A stretch of DNA of 64,000 nt from assembly GCA_035561075.1 (NCBI GenBank), contig DATMYF010000057.1:1-64000 (forward strand). Reading direction: 5' to 3'. The translations under genes and the position numbers were made by a program. Below are positions 16,549-25,534 of the stretch, piece after piece; the first letter of the stretch is position 1; each line of letters opens with the position of its first letter. The notes below the pieces were generated by a model that was not told where the DNA came from, did no database searches, and saw nothing but the letters and a program-made list of their open reading frames with translations. Source of the stretch: JAMCRM01 sp035561075. Lineage in GTDB: Bacteria; Acidobacteriota; Terriglobia; Bryobacterales; Bryobacteraceae.

Positions 16549-17598
16549 CTATTTCTGCTTGCCTTTTCCCTTCCTGGCCTTGACTTCCGGTTTCACCACG
16601 CCATCGATGGCCTGCGCGGCGACGGGCGCCATGAGGCGGTAACCCGCGGCGTTGGGATGCAGCCCGTCATTGGCCAGATCTTTGCCTATGAAACCGGCCT
16701 GATCCACTACAGCGGCGAAGTAATCCACATACCGGAAATTCCGGCGCGCGCAGAAGTTCTTGAGCCAGGCGTTCAGTTCTAAAATCTGGGCCGGCGGGCG
16801 CGCGGTGCTTTGCTGCCGGTGATAGTCGCTGATCGGTAGGATGGAGGCGAACAGGGGGGTGATTTTATGGAAGTCCGCGAGGTCCGCGATCATGGTGAGG
16901 TTGTTTTCGATGGCTCGCAAGGGGATGCCGCGGGCAATATCGTTGGTGCCGGCCAGCACCAGCATGGCCTGTGGCTTCAGGTCGATGACATCAGCCGCCA
17001 TTCGGCCCAGCATCTGGCTGGTGATCTGGCCGCTGATGCCGCGATTTATGACGTCGCGGCCGGGGAAGTACTCGTTCAGGCGCCAGCCGTCAGTGATGGA
17101 GTCGCCAAGGAAGACTACGCGCGGTTGCCCGGATGCGGGCGGCGGGGTCCTCTGGTTCTCCTCCGCGTAGCGGCGCAGATTATCGCGGTCGGGCGAGCGG
17201 AGGTCGCGTTCCTTCTGCTGCATCAGGGCGCGAAGATAGCCGTCCATGCGCTCCACGCCGTCGCGAAGCTCAATGAATTGCCGACGACCCTCCTCGGGGA
17301 AGGGGTAGGGTTTGGCCGAAGCGTCGGCCAGTACGAGGTAGATACGGGCGTTGGTAAGGAATTCGTAGGTGAGGGCCGAATTGCCCGCCATGGCCTTCAG
17401 GTTGGCGAGGCTCTGCCTGGCGTTCTCGACGGCAGGCGCGCCGGCGCGGGCGAGGCCGGGCACCGCCACGGCGGTCGACTCCATCAACTGCACCATGCGC
17501 TCGCCGAGCCCGAGCGCCTCACGGGCCGGCATGAGGGCCTGCGGCGGCTGCGCCCACAACGAGGCTGCCGCCAGCATGAGGATGATACTGCGCTTCAT
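16549..17598 (-). CDS. Exported SGNH/GDSL-type hydrolase
   Basis: 349-aa secreted esterase/lipase-fold protein. A signal peptide (SIILMLAAASLWAQ) is followed by about 135 residues of helical N-terminal region, then the SGNH domain. Block I is VVFLGDSITDGW with nucleophile Ser167, block III is LVLAGTND, and block V is NDGLHPNAAGYRLM with the Asp/His pair. The C-terminus is Lys-rich (KARKGKGKQK). Substrates of such acidobacterial proteins include acetylated sugars, but this is not determined by sequence. ATG at 17598 overlaps the DUF3108 stop as ATGA, so the two are translationally coupled. Confidence 0.88.
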   Translation of the reverse strand: MKRSIILMLAAASLWAQPPQALMPAREALGLGERMVQLMESTAVAVPGLARAGAPAVENARQSLANLKAMAGNSALTYEFLTNARIYLVLADASAKPYPFPEEGRRQFIELRDGVERMDGYLRALMQQKERDLRSPDRDNLRRYAEENQRTPPPASGQPRVVFLGDSITDGWRLNEYFPGRDVINRGISGQITSQMLGRMAADVIDLKPQAMLVLAGTNDIARGIPLRAIENNLTMIADLADFHKITPLFASILPISDYHRQQSTARPPAQILELNAWLKNFCARRNFRYVDYFAAVVDQAGFIGKDLANDGLHPNAAGYRLMAPVAAQAIDGVVKPEVKARKGKGKQK

Positions 17599-18383
17599 GA
17601 TCGTCCGTCCTTATCGAGTTGCAGGGTGATGGTTCCGATGGTGAACTGCATGCGCACGCGGATCTGCACGGGCAGCCTGCGCGCGTCGTCGGTAATCCAG
17701 ACGTAGAGGTTGGCGTCGCGCCGGAAGAGCACGTCCTTGAAGAGGAACGCCTCGTACCGGATGGTCTGGAAAGTGCCGGCGGGGGTGCGGATCTGTTCGC
17801 GCTGCTGCGCCTCGACGCGCGCCAGCACGCTCTTCTTCCCGTCGCTCATCGGCACTTGCGCGCTCTGGCCGGGCTCCAGGTGCATGGTACGGAGCTTGAA
17901 CAGGCCGCCCACGACGTCGTGAACGCACTCGGGGACATCCAACTCATTCCGGGCGACGACCGCGTTTTTCTCCAGGTCACGCTCGACGTAGGTGGCCTTG
18001 CCGGGCTCGGCCTGGAAGTTGATGCGGGTTTCCCGGCGCCGGCGGCCTTCCTGCGCGTCGATTTGGGAGGTGATGGCGCAGAGGTCCTGGCGCAACTGCG
18101 AGACGTACGTATCGTTCACCTTGAAGAGTTTGGAGACCATGCCCGTAGATTCGAGATGCAGGCTCGTCTCCCAAGCCGGCCGGCCGCCGACACGGGTGGA
18201 ACTCCAATCGAGTTGGGCTCTTCCGGCGGTGATGAGCCGCCATTCGATGGCGTATTTCAGGGTTTCTTTTGCCGGCAGGGAGTAACGCCGCTCCGCCGTG
18301 CCGTCCGGCAACGCGGAGAATGACGCGGGTGCGCACAGCAGCACAGCCAGAAGCCAAGTCGCCCTGTTCGTGACTCGAGCCAA
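17595..18383 (-). CDS. Exported DUF3108 domain protein
   Basis: About 262 aa if it starts at the TTG at 18383. The start is uncertain because no ATG stands between the signal peptide and the upstream divergent gene; longer frames run to 18584 but overlap the plus-strand hydrolase. The signal segment is ATWLLAVLLCAPASFSALP. The mature part matches DUF3108 (LKYAIEWRLITAGRAQLDW, FQTIRYEAFLFKDVLF, WITDDARRLPVQIR), a beta-rich envelope family of unknown function often near lipopolysaccharide or outer-membrane genes. It is upstream of, and overlaps by 4 nt, the SGNH hydrolase. Confidence 0.75.
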   Translation of the reverse strand: MARVTNRATWLLAVLLCAPASFSALPDGTAERRYSLPAKETLKYAIEWRLITAGRAQLDWSSTRVGGRPAWETSLHLESTGMVSKLFKVNDTYVSQLRQDLCAITSQIDAQEGRRRRETRINFQAEPGKATYVERDLEKNAVVARNELDVPECVHDVVGGLFKLRTMHLEPGQSAQVPMSDGKKSVLARVEAQQREQIRTPAGTFQTIRYEAFLFKDVLFRRDANLYVWITDDARRLPVQIRVRMQFTIGTITLQLDKDGRS

Positions 18384-18471
18384 ACGCCAGTGTCTCAGAT
18401 CCGCAAAAGGCAAGTCAAAATGGTACAACACTTGCGCGGCGCTCGGATCGAACGAACCGGCGTGGGCTAGA

Positions 18472-20457
18472 ATGGCTGACATGCTGAGCAGAGTTGGCGC
18501 CCTGGTGTTAGCAGTGGCCGCGCTGTCGCCCGCAGCGCTGGTGCGGATCGAGGTAGAGGAACGCTCGGATGTGCTCGACGGCAAGGTATTCGGCCGCAGC
18601 GGCGCCTACGAGCGAATCGTTGGGAAGGCCTATTTTGCGGTAAACCCCTCGCTCCCGGCGAACCGGCGGGTGGTGGACCTGGACAAAGCCCCGCGCAATG
18701 CCGAGGGATTGGTGGAGTTCTCCGCCGACCTTTACGTGCTCAAGCCGCGCGACCCGGCAACGGGCAACGGCGCGGTACTTTATGAAGTCTCAAACCGTGG
18801 CGGGAAAAGCATTCTCCCCACGTTCAACCGGGCAGCCGGCTCGCCGGATCCGCGCCAGCCCGCGCATTTCGGCGACGGTTTCCTGCTGGAGCAAGGCTAC
18901 ACCCTGGTCTGGCTCGGCTGGCAGTTCGACGTGCCGCAGGGGATGCGGCTCTTTACGTCGGTGGTGAAGGGCGTCAGGGGACCCGTGAGGGCCGAAATCA
19001 TGCTGAACCAGAGGGCGACGGAACAATCGCTCGCCGACCGCAACCATGTTCCCTACCCCGTCCTGAACCCGCAGGATCCCACCCTGACCCTCACGGTTCG
19101 AGACCGCGTCAACGGGCCCCGGCAAACGGTGCCGCGGAGCCAGTGGAGCATTGCGGACAATACAAAGATCGTGATGCCCGCGGGTTTTGAGCCGGGGCGG
19201 ATCTACGAACTGGTGTACACGGCGCAGGATTCTCCGGTGGCCGGGCTTGGACCTGCCGCGGTGCGCGACATGATGTCCTTCCTGAAGTACGGCGGCGGCA
19301 GCGATACCACCATCATGGGGGACAGCCGCCGGTACATCAAGCGAGCCTATGGCTTCGGCAGTTCCCAGAGCGGCCGCTTCCTGCGCACCTTCGTTTACGA
19401 CGGCTTCAACCGCGACGAGAAAGACCGTAAGGTGTTCGACGGCATGATCCCGCACGTCGCAGGCGGCGGGCGCGGGAGCTTCAACATCCGGTTTGCACAG
19501 CCCTCGCGCGACGGCCACCCGTTCCTGAACACTCTCTACCCCACAGACATTTTTCCGTTCACGGACCTGCCGCAGACGGACACGGAGACGGGCCTCACCG
19601 GGGGCATTCTCTCTCGCACGCCTCCGGAGGCCGCGCCGAAAATCTTCTACACCTACTCGGCGTACGAGTATTACGGACGGGCTGCCTCCCTGATCCACAC
19701 CAGCGTGGACGGCCGGGAGGACGCTCCTCTCGCTCCGGGCACCCGCATCTACTTCTTCGCAGGAAGCCAGCATGGGCCCGCGGGCTTCCCGCCGAAGCGC
19801 AGCGAAGCGCGGAACCTGCCCAACCCGAACCCGTTCACGCTGTCGCTCAGGGCGCTACTGGTGGCGCTTGACGGCTGGGTGCGAGAAGGCAAAGAGCCGC
19901 CGGCTTCACAATACCCGCGAATTGCATCAAAACAACTGGTGCCGGTCGACAAGTTGGAGTTCCCCAGGATTCCCGGAGTGGCATTGCCGACCCGCATCCA
20001 GACGGGGTACCGCGTCGATTACGGGCCGCAGTTCCGCACCGCCGGGATCATTAGCATCGAGCCTCCCAAGGTCGGAAAGGCGTTTCCGGCGATGGTGCCA
20101 CAGGTGGATGAGGATGGCAACGAGACATCCGGGGTGCGGCTGCCTTCGGTGCAGGTGCCGCTCGCGACCCTGACGGGATGGAACCTGCGGACGGAGGCGA
20201 TCGGCGCGGCGGACGAGTTGTACAGCATGGCGGGCTCCTATCTTCCGTTCCCGCGCACCAGGGCCGAGCGGGCCGCGTCGGGGGATCCGCGGGCCTCCAT
20301 CGAGGAGCGTTATGCCAGCCGCGCGGAGTACCTCGGCAAGGTTGGGGCCTGGGCTCGCACGCTTGCCGACCGCGGATACCTGCTGGATCGCGACGTAGCG
20401 CCGGCAATCGAGCGCGCGGCGGCGGAGTGGGACTGGGTGCAGGGCGGGGCTCGCTAA
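18472..20457 (+). CDS. Exported alpha/beta hydrolase domain protein (Abhydrolase_10 type)
   Basis: 661-aa secreted alpha/beta-hydrolase. A signal peptide at about 1-22 is followed by a beta-rich region, then the hydrolase core with the nucleophile elbow GSSQSGRFLR. Later conserved stretches are IPHVAGGGRGSFN and FPFTDLPQTD. The family is common in Acidobacteriota and soil Proteobacteria; substrates are not well defined. ATG 18472 or ATG 18481 both give the signal peptide and neither has a clear ribosome-binding site. The frame is open to 18298, but that part overlaps the divergent DUF3108 gene. Confidence 0.82.
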   Translation: MADMLSRVGALVLAVAALSPAALVRIEVEERSDVLDGKVFGRSGAYERIVGKAYFAVNPSLPANRRVVDLDKAPRNAEGLVEFSADLYVLKPRDPATGNGAVLYEVSNRGGKSILPTFNRAAGSPDPRQPAHFGDGFLLEQGYTLVWLGWQFDVPQGMRLFTSVVKGVRGPVRAEIMLNQRATEQSLADRNHVPYPVLNPQDPTLTLTVRDRVNGPRQTVPRSQWSIADNTKIVMPAGFEPGRIYELVYTAQDSPVAGLGPAAVRDMMSFLKYGGGSDTTIMGDSRRYIKRAYGFGSSQSGRFLRTFVYDGFNRDEKDRKVFDGMIPHVAGGGRGSFNIRFAQPSRDGHPFLNTLYPTDIFPFTDLPQTDTETGLTGGILSRTPPEAAPKIFYTYSAYEYYGRAASLIHTSVDGREDAPLAPGTRIYFFAGSQHGPAGFPPKRSEARNLPNPNPFTLSLRALLVALDGWVREGKEPPASQYPRIASKQLVPVDKLEFPRIPGVALPTRIQTGYRVDYGPQFRTAGIISIEPPKVGKAFPAMVPQVDEDGNETSGVRLPSVQVPLATLTGWNLRTEAIGAADELYSMAGSYLPFPRTRAERAASGDPRASIEERYASRAEYLGKVGAWARTLADRGYLLDRDVAPAIERAAAEWDWVQGGAR

Positions 20458-20479
20458 GGCCGGGGTTACACTGGTGGGA

Positions 20480-21544
20480 ATGGCTACCGGTCCCGAAATC
20501 ACCATTCCTGCTGCAGCACTGACGGAGTGCATCGAACGCATCTACCTGGCCGCGGGAGTACCGCCCCAGACTGCCTGGCTGACCGCCGATTCGCTGGTTG
20601 CGGCCAACCTGCGCGGCGTGGATTCCCACGGGGTGCAGTTGACCATCTGGTACATCGAGCGCATCCTGGCCGGAGACATGGACCCCCGGGCGGAAGGCCG
20701 GGTCGTGTCCGAAAACGGCTGCGTGATGGTCTACGACGGTGAAAACGGGCTGGGGCAGCGGATTTCGGAGATCTGCTGCGGGCACGCCGTCAGGATCGCA
20801 CGGGAACGGGGCATGGCCGCGGTGAGCGTGCGGGAGTCGAACCACTTCGGGGCGGCGGCCTACTGGGCGCAGAAGATGGCGGACGCCGGGCAGCTCGGGC
20901 TGGTCTTCTGTAACGCCTCCACCATCGTGCCGCCCTGGCAGGGCCGCGAGCCGCGCCTGGGCACCAATCCGATCTGCATGGCCGCGCCGGGGCCGTGGCT
21001 GCTCGACATGGCTACTACCACGGTGGCGATGAACCGCATCTATAAGGCCCACATGGACGGTTACCAGGAGATCCCTGTGGGCTGGGCGCTCGATTCAGCC
21101 GGAGTCCCTACCACCGACCCCATCGCGGCAGTGAAGGGGATGCCCATGCCGCTCGGCGGCTACAAGGGAAGCGGACTGGGGATGATGGTGGAAATTCTGT
21201 GCTCGGTGCTCAGCGGGGGCGCGCATCGGGACGAGGTGGCCGGGATTCACGTGAAGGGCAGGAGGTCGCGCGCCAGCCAGTTCTTCATGGCGATCGATGT
21301 GGCGCGCTTCATGCCTGTGGACGAATTCACGGCGCGGCTGACGTACCTGGTGGATTATGTGAAGACCTCCGCACCGGCCCCGGGATACGGCGAAGTGATG
21401 GTGGCCGGAGACCCGGAATGGCGCACCGAGGCCGAACGCAAGAGCAACGGGATCCCGCTGGGCCAGGGTACATGGGAAGCGCTCACCAAGACGGCGGCGC
21501 GCCTGAACGTACCGATACCAGACGTTACCAACGAGGCAAAATGA
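20480..21544 (+). CDS. Ldh2-family malate/L-lactate/ureidoglycolate dehydrogenase
   Basis: 354-aa NAD(P)-dependent 2-hydroxyacid dehydrogenase of the Ldh_2 fold, which is unrelated to Rossmann lactate dehydrogenase. Visible signatures are DSHGVQ near residue 48, ESNHFGAAAYW, LGTNPICMAAPG and PLGGYKGSGLGMMVEIL. Members oxidise malate, sulfolactate, ureidoglycolate or 2,3-diketogulonate, and sequence alone does not choose among them. ATG 20480 is preferred; a GTG at 20474 is in frame. The stop overlaps the next start (ATGATGA at 21541). Confidence 0.88.
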   Translation: MATGPEITIPAAALTECIERIYLAAGVPPQTAWLTADSLVAANLRGVDSHGVQLTIWYIERILAGDMDPRAEGRVVSENGCVMVYDGENGLGQRISEICCGHAVRIARERGMAAVSVRESNHFGAAAYWAQKMADAGQLGLVFCNASTIVPPWQGREPRLGTNPICMAAPGPWLLDMATTTVAMNRIYKAHMDGYQEIPVGWALDSAGVPTTDPIAAVKGMPMPLGGYKGSGLGMMVEILCSVLSGGAHRDEVAGIHVKGRRSRASQFFMAIDVARFMPVDEFTARLTYLVDYVKTSAPAPGYGEVMVAGDPEWRTEAERKSNGIPLGQGTWEALTKTAARLNVPIPDVTNEAK

Positions 21545-23673
21545 TGAAAGCACTGATTTCGTTTCTGCTGGCAACGTTACCGCTCGCCGCCGCGGCCGGT
21601 CCGCTGCCGCTGGTTTTCCGGTGTGCGCCGAATAACGACCTCTACCGTGTCCTGTCGGCCGGAGGCCAGCGATACCCGCGCTACGCGTCCGCCGCGGAAG
21701 CGGTGAACAAGGCCCCGCGCGGTGCTGGCGTCCTGATCCTGGCCGACGATTATCCGGAGGGTTTGACGCCGCTCAGCGCCGAGGTCTTCGAGCAGGCGGC
21801 ACGGAAGAAGCTGCGGCTGTACGTGGAATACCCGTCTGAGCTACCGGGGCTGGCGGTGGGCGCGCCACGCACGGTCGAGTGGGAACGGGCCGTGGTGGCG
21901 TCGGATGCCTTTGCTCCAGCGCTTGAAAAGCTGCGGATTCTGGGAATCCACAAAGTGCGGTTCCTGCCGGTGGCGCAGCCGGAAGCCGACATCGTGATGG
22001 CCCGGGTGGCGGGGTTCGACAAGGCCGTCTACGGCCTGCCTGCCAAGGATGTGCATCCGATTTTGTTCCGCGTGCCGGGCCGTGATGTGATGGCGGCCAG
22101 CACCAAGCTGAGCCAGTTCGTCACCGCGCGCTACGCACCGCTCGAAGCGTGGGGCCCGGTCTGGAAGCGGGTGCTGGCGTGGCTGTGCCCCGGGCGGACG
22201 ATTCCGGAACTCCGGTGGACACCCTCGGTGCGGCCGTCGTATTCGGCGAAAGACGCGCTGCCAGCGGATGTGGAAATGGCGGCGTTCCGCCGCGGCTCGG
22301 CCGTGTACGCTAACGCGCGGCTGCTGGTGCATCCCTCCTGGAAGCGGCTGGTTGACGAGCGGGGCAACGCCAATGACAGCGTGGGCGAGGCACCCAAGCC
22401 GGAGTGGCCCGTGGGAGACGGAAGCGAGGGGGTGCTCGAGGGCTTCTCCAGCGCCATTCTGCCGGACGGCTCGCAGCCCATCCGCTGGACGCTTCGAAAC
22501 GACTGCGTCGGGGAGGCTTCTTTCCCGATGGCGCTGTGGAGCATGTTGGACAAGCGCGCCGATGCCGGGCGCATCGCGGCGAACCTGAACGACTACATCT
22601 ACGTGCATTCGGGGTTGGCCAAAGGGACGCGCGCCGATCCGAAAAGCCCGTCTTTCGGTCTGGTGGGGTGGAGCTATCCGACGTCGGTGGGCGTCTACTA
22701 CGGCGACGACAACGCCCGCAGCATGCTGGGCACCATCGGGACGGCCGGGGTGCTGAAGTCTGACCGCTGGGACGAGCCGCTGCTGCGCTGCCTGCTGGCG
22801 AACCTCCGCACCACCGGGAAGCTGGGGTTCCGGGACAACCGGATCGATGAGGCGCCGCTCCAGAAGAACGGCTGGCGGCATTACTTCAACTCCGAGCGGA
22901 TCAGTTACGCGCCGCACTACCAGGCGCACCTGTGGGCGACCTTCCTCTGGGCCTATCACAAAACCGGGTACAAGCCGTTCCTGGACCGCACGAAGAACGC
23001 CATCCGGATGACCATGGAAGCCTATCCGAACCAGTGGCGCTGGACGAACGGCATGCAGCAGGAGCGGGCGCGCATGCTGCTTCCGCTGGCGTGGTTGGTG
23101 CGCGTGGAGGACACACCCGAGCACCGCGGGTGGCTGCGCCGGATGGCGCAGGAGATGCTGGCTTTCCAGGACGCGTCCGGCGCCATCCGGGAGGAGTTGG
23201 GCCCGCCGGGAAAGGGCGCCTACGGCCCAGCACGTTCCAACGAAGATTACGGCAAGCATGAGGCAACCCTGGTGCAGCAGAACGGCGACCCGGTCTCCGA
23301 CATGCTCTACACCACCAATTTCGCCTTTCTCGCGTTGCACGAGGCCCACAGGGCGACGGGCGAGAGTCTTTACGGGGACGCGGCGGAGAAGTTGGCGAAA
23401 TTCCTCTGCCGCATCCAGGTGCGTTCGGAGCGGCGTCCGGAGCTGGATGGCTGGTGGTTCCGGGCCTTCGAGTTCAAGCGGTGGGAATACTGGGCCAGCA
23501 ACGCCGACGCGGGTTGGGGCGCGTGGTCCACGGAGACCGGCTGGACGCAAGCGTGGATCACGGCGGTGCTGGGGATGAGGCACGCGAAAACCTCGCTTTG
23601 GGAGGTGAGCGCCGGGAGCCGTATCCGCAGGCACCTGGATCGCCAGTTGCCGGAGATGTTCCCGCCGGAGTGA
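21541..23673 (+). CDS. Large exported protein, glycosidase-like C-terminal half, unknown role
   Basis: 710-aa protein with a signal peptide (KALISFLLATLPLAAAAG). The N-terminal part (about 25-220) looks like an alpha/beta flavodoxin or glutamine-amidotransferase-like domain (RGAGVLILADDYPEG). The C-terminal part (about 290-690) is rich in Trp, Tyr and aromatic-acid pairs typical of six-hairpin (alpha/alpha)6 glycosidases (SFPMALWSMLDKR, YAPHYQAHLWATFLWAYHKT, WASNADAGWGAWSTETGWTQ). I do not recognise a named family. It starts within the stop of the Ldh2 gene (ATG 21541 or 21544), suggesting a joint role in sugar or sugar-acid use. Confidence 0.7.
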   Translation: MMKALISFLLATLPLAAAAGPLPLVFRCAPNNDLYRVLSAGGQRYPRYASAAEAVNKAPRGAGVLILADDYPEGLTPLSAEVFEQAARKKLRLYVEYPSELPGLAVGAPRTVEWERAVVASDAFAPALEKLRILGIHKVRFLPVAQPEADIVMARVAGFDKAVYGLPAKDVHPILFRVPGRDVMAASTKLSQFVTARYAPLEAWGPVWKRVLAWLCPGRTIPELRWTPSVRPSYSAKDALPADVEMAAFRRGSAVYANARLLVHPSWKRLVDERGNANDSVGEAPKPEWPVGDGSEGVLEGFSSAILPDGSQPIRWTLRNDCVGEASFPMALWSMLDKRADAGRIAANLNDYIYVHSGLAKGTRADPKSPSFGLVGWSYPTSVGVYYGDDNARSMLGTIGTAGVLKSDRWDEPLLRCLLANLRTTGKLGFRDNRIDEAPLQKNGWRHYFNSERISYAPHYQAHLWATFLWAYHKTGYKPFLDRTKNAIRMTMEAYPNQWRWTNGMQQERARMLLPLAWLVRVEDTPEHRGWLRRMAQEMLAFQDASGAIREELGPPGKGAYGPARSNEDYGKHEATLVQQNGDPVSDMLYTTNFAFLALHEAHRATGESLYGDAAEKLAKFLCRIQVRSERRPELDGWWFRAFEFKRWEYWASNADAGWGAWSTETGWTQAWITAVLGMRHAKTSLWEVSAGSRIRRHLDRQLPEMFPPE

Positions 23674-23694
23674 CCCCCAAGTTAGAATGGGGCC

Positions 23695-23934
23695 ATGGCG
23701 GAAGAACAGCCCGCGCCCTCCTTCGAATCGTGCCTGGACGAGTTGGAGCGCGTGGTCAAGGAACTGGAGGCCGGCGACCTGACCCTAGAGCGCTCGCTTG
23801 AACTCTTCGAGAAGGGCATGGGGCTCAGCGAAACGTGTCGCAAACAGCTTGAAGACGCCGAGACTCGGGTGGAGATGCTCATCCGCAAGGAAGGCAAGAT
23901 TCAGCCGGAGCCTTTCCGCCCCGACAAAACATGA
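23695..23934 (+). CDS. xseB: Exodeoxyribonuclease VII small subunit
   Basis: 79-aa XseB, the small helical subunit that assembles with XseA to degrade single-stranded DNA. The characteristic motif is present (FESCLDELERVVKELEAGDL, TLERSLELFEKGM). It starts 22 nt after the upstream gene and its stop overlaps ispA as ATGA. The catalytic subunit gene xseA, its usual upstream neighbour, is not in the window. Confidence 0.95.
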   Translation: MAEEQPAPSFESCLDELERVVKELEAGDLTLERSLELFEKGMGLSETCRKQLEDAETRVEMLIRKEGKIQPEPFRPDKT

Positions 23935-24815
23935 ACCTGCGCGAATACCTCGCCCAACAACAGCGCCTGGTGGATGCGGAACTCGATCGCCTGGTCCCCC
24001 CGGAGACGGCTCCTCCGGAGACGATTCACCGCGCCATGCGGTACAGCCTGTTCGCCGGTGGCAAACGCATCCGGCCGATTCTGTGCATCGAAGCGGCGCG
24101 CGCCGCAAGGGACGAGCCGGACGGCGTCGCCGCCGCCGCCTGCGCGCTGGAACTGGTCCACACCTACTCCCTGATCCACGACGACCTGCCGGCTCTCGAT
24201 AACGACGATTACCGCCGCGGCAAGCTCACCTGCCACAAGATGTTCGGGGAGGCCATGGCCATCCTGGCGGGCGACGCCCTGCTGACCCTGGCGTTTCAGG
24301 TGCTGGCGTGCCTTGACGGGGTAGACGCCGCAAGGAAGGCAGGGATGGTGGCGGAGCTCGCTACGGCATCGGGCACCGTCGGGGGGATGATTGGGGGGCA
24401 GGTCTTCGATCTGGAGGGCGAGCACCAGGCGCCCACAGCGGAACTGCTCGAAGCCATTCATCGCGCCAAGACCGGCGCCCTGCTGCGGGCCAGCCTGCGG
24501 ATGGGCGCCATCTACGCGGGCGCGGATGAGCGGCAGTACGGCGCGCTTTCCTGCTACGGCGAGCACGTGGGGCTGGCGTTCCAGATTGTGGACGATCTGC
24601 TCGACGTGGAGGCATCCTCGGAGGAACTCGGGAAGACCGCCGGGAAAGACGCGCAGCAGCACAAGATCACCTTCCCGGCCGTCTACGGCCTTGAGGAATC
24701 GCGCCGCATGGCGGAAAGCGAATGCTCGATGGCGCACGAGAGCCTGGAGCCCTTCGGGGAGCGCGCCCTCCGGCTGCACGAGTTGGCCGACCTGATCGTC
24801 CGCCGCAAGTCATGA
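23931..24815 (+). CDS. ispA: Polyprenyl (farnesyl/geranylgeranyl) diphosphate synthase
   Basis: 294-aa trans-isoprenyl diphosphate synthase that condenses isopentenyl diphosphate with allylic diphosphates. The first Asp-rich motif is DDLPALDNDD and the second is DDLLDVE; GGKRIRP and GGMIGGQVFDLEGE are also conserved. The two residues between the Asp pair in the first motif (LP) fit the short-chain bacterial FPP-synthase type. It overlaps xseB by 4 nt upstream and tlyA by 4 nt downstream. In many bacteria dxs lies here between ispA and tlyA; it is missing. Confidence 0.93.
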   Translation: MNLREYLAQQQRLVDAELDRLVPPETAPPETIHRAMRYSLFAGGKRIRPILCIEAARAARDEPDGVAAAACALELVHTYSLIHDDLPALDNDDYRRGKLTCHKMFGEAMAILAGDALLTLAFQVLACLDGVDAARKAGMVAELATASGTVGGMIGGQVFDLEGEHQAPTAELLEAIHRAKTGALLRASLRMGAIYAGADERQYGALSCYGEHVGLAFQIVDDLLDVEASSEELGKTAGKDAQQHKITFPAVYGLEESRRMAESECSMAHESLEPFGERALRLHELADLIVRRKS

Positions 24816-25534
24816 AGACCCGCCTCGATCGGCTGCTGGTGGAGCGCGGCCTCGCGGAATCGCGCGAGAAGGCGCAGGCGCTGATCATGGCGGGGGAAGT
24901 CCTGCTGAACGGCCAGAAGGCCCTCAAACCCGGACAGGCGGTGGCCGGGGATGCGGCGCTGGAGGTGCTCGCGCGGCCGCCTTACGTGAGCCGCGGCGGA
25001 TACAAGCTGGCGGGCGCACTGGACCGGTTCGGGATCGCGGTAGACGGGCTGGTCTGCCTGGACGTCGGCTCCTCTACAGGCGGCTTCACGGACGTGCTGC
25101 TGCAACGCGGCGCGGCGCGCGTGCATGCCGTGGATGTAGGGGCCGGGCAGCTTGATTGGAAGCTTCGCAACCATCCGCGGGTGGTGGTCCACGAGGGGAT
25201 CAACGCGCGCGAACTGAGGCTCGAACAGATCGGCGAACATGCAGACCTGGCGGTGATGGACGTGAGCTTCATCTCCACCACCCTGATCCTGCCGGCGCTC
25301 GTGCCCCTGCTGCGCCCGGGCGGCAGAATGGTGATACTGGTGAAGCCGCAGTTCGAAGTAGGCAAGGGTTTGGTGGGCAAGGGCGGCATCGTGCGGGATC
25401 CGGAACTCCACCGGGCCGCCTGCGCCCGGGTTGCCGATGCAGTGGAAAAAGCCGGCTTCAGGACCAGCCTGATGGAGAGCCCCATCCTGGGCGCGGAAGG
25501 GAACAAGGAATTTCTGCTGTATGCAGAACGTTAA
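24812..25534 (+). CDS. tlyA: TlyA-family 2'-O-ribose rRNA methyltransferase
   Basis: 240-aa protein with an N-terminal S4 RNA-binding domain (MKTRLDRLLVERGLAESREK, GEVLLNGQ) and a C-terminal FtsJ/RrmJ-type methyltransferase domain. SAM motif I is DVGSSTGGFTD and later motifs are MDVSFISTTLILPAL and ILVKPQFE. In Mycobacterium TlyA methylates 16S and 23S rRNA cytidines; other members are annotated as hemolysins for historical reasons. ATG 24812 overlaps the ispA stop, and its end overlaps nadK by 14 nt. Confidence 0.93.
   Translation: MKTRLDRLLVERGLAESREKAQALIMAGEVLLNGQKALKPGQAVAGDAALEVLARPPYVSRGGYKLAGALDRFGIAVDGLVCLDVGSSTGGFTDVLLQRGAARVHAVDVGAGQLDWKLRNHPRVVVHEGINARELRLEQIGEHADLAVMDVSFISTTLILPALVPLLRPGGRMVILVKPQFEVGKGLVGKGGIVRDPELHRAACARVADAVEKAGFRTSLMESPILGAEGNKEFLLYAER

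Noticed and set aside
21841..23634. Minus-strand ORF of 597 codons opposite the exported two-part protein
   Set aside because: Arg/Pro/His-rich composition typical of antisense frames in GC-rich DNA; the plus frame has a signal peptide and overlapping start.
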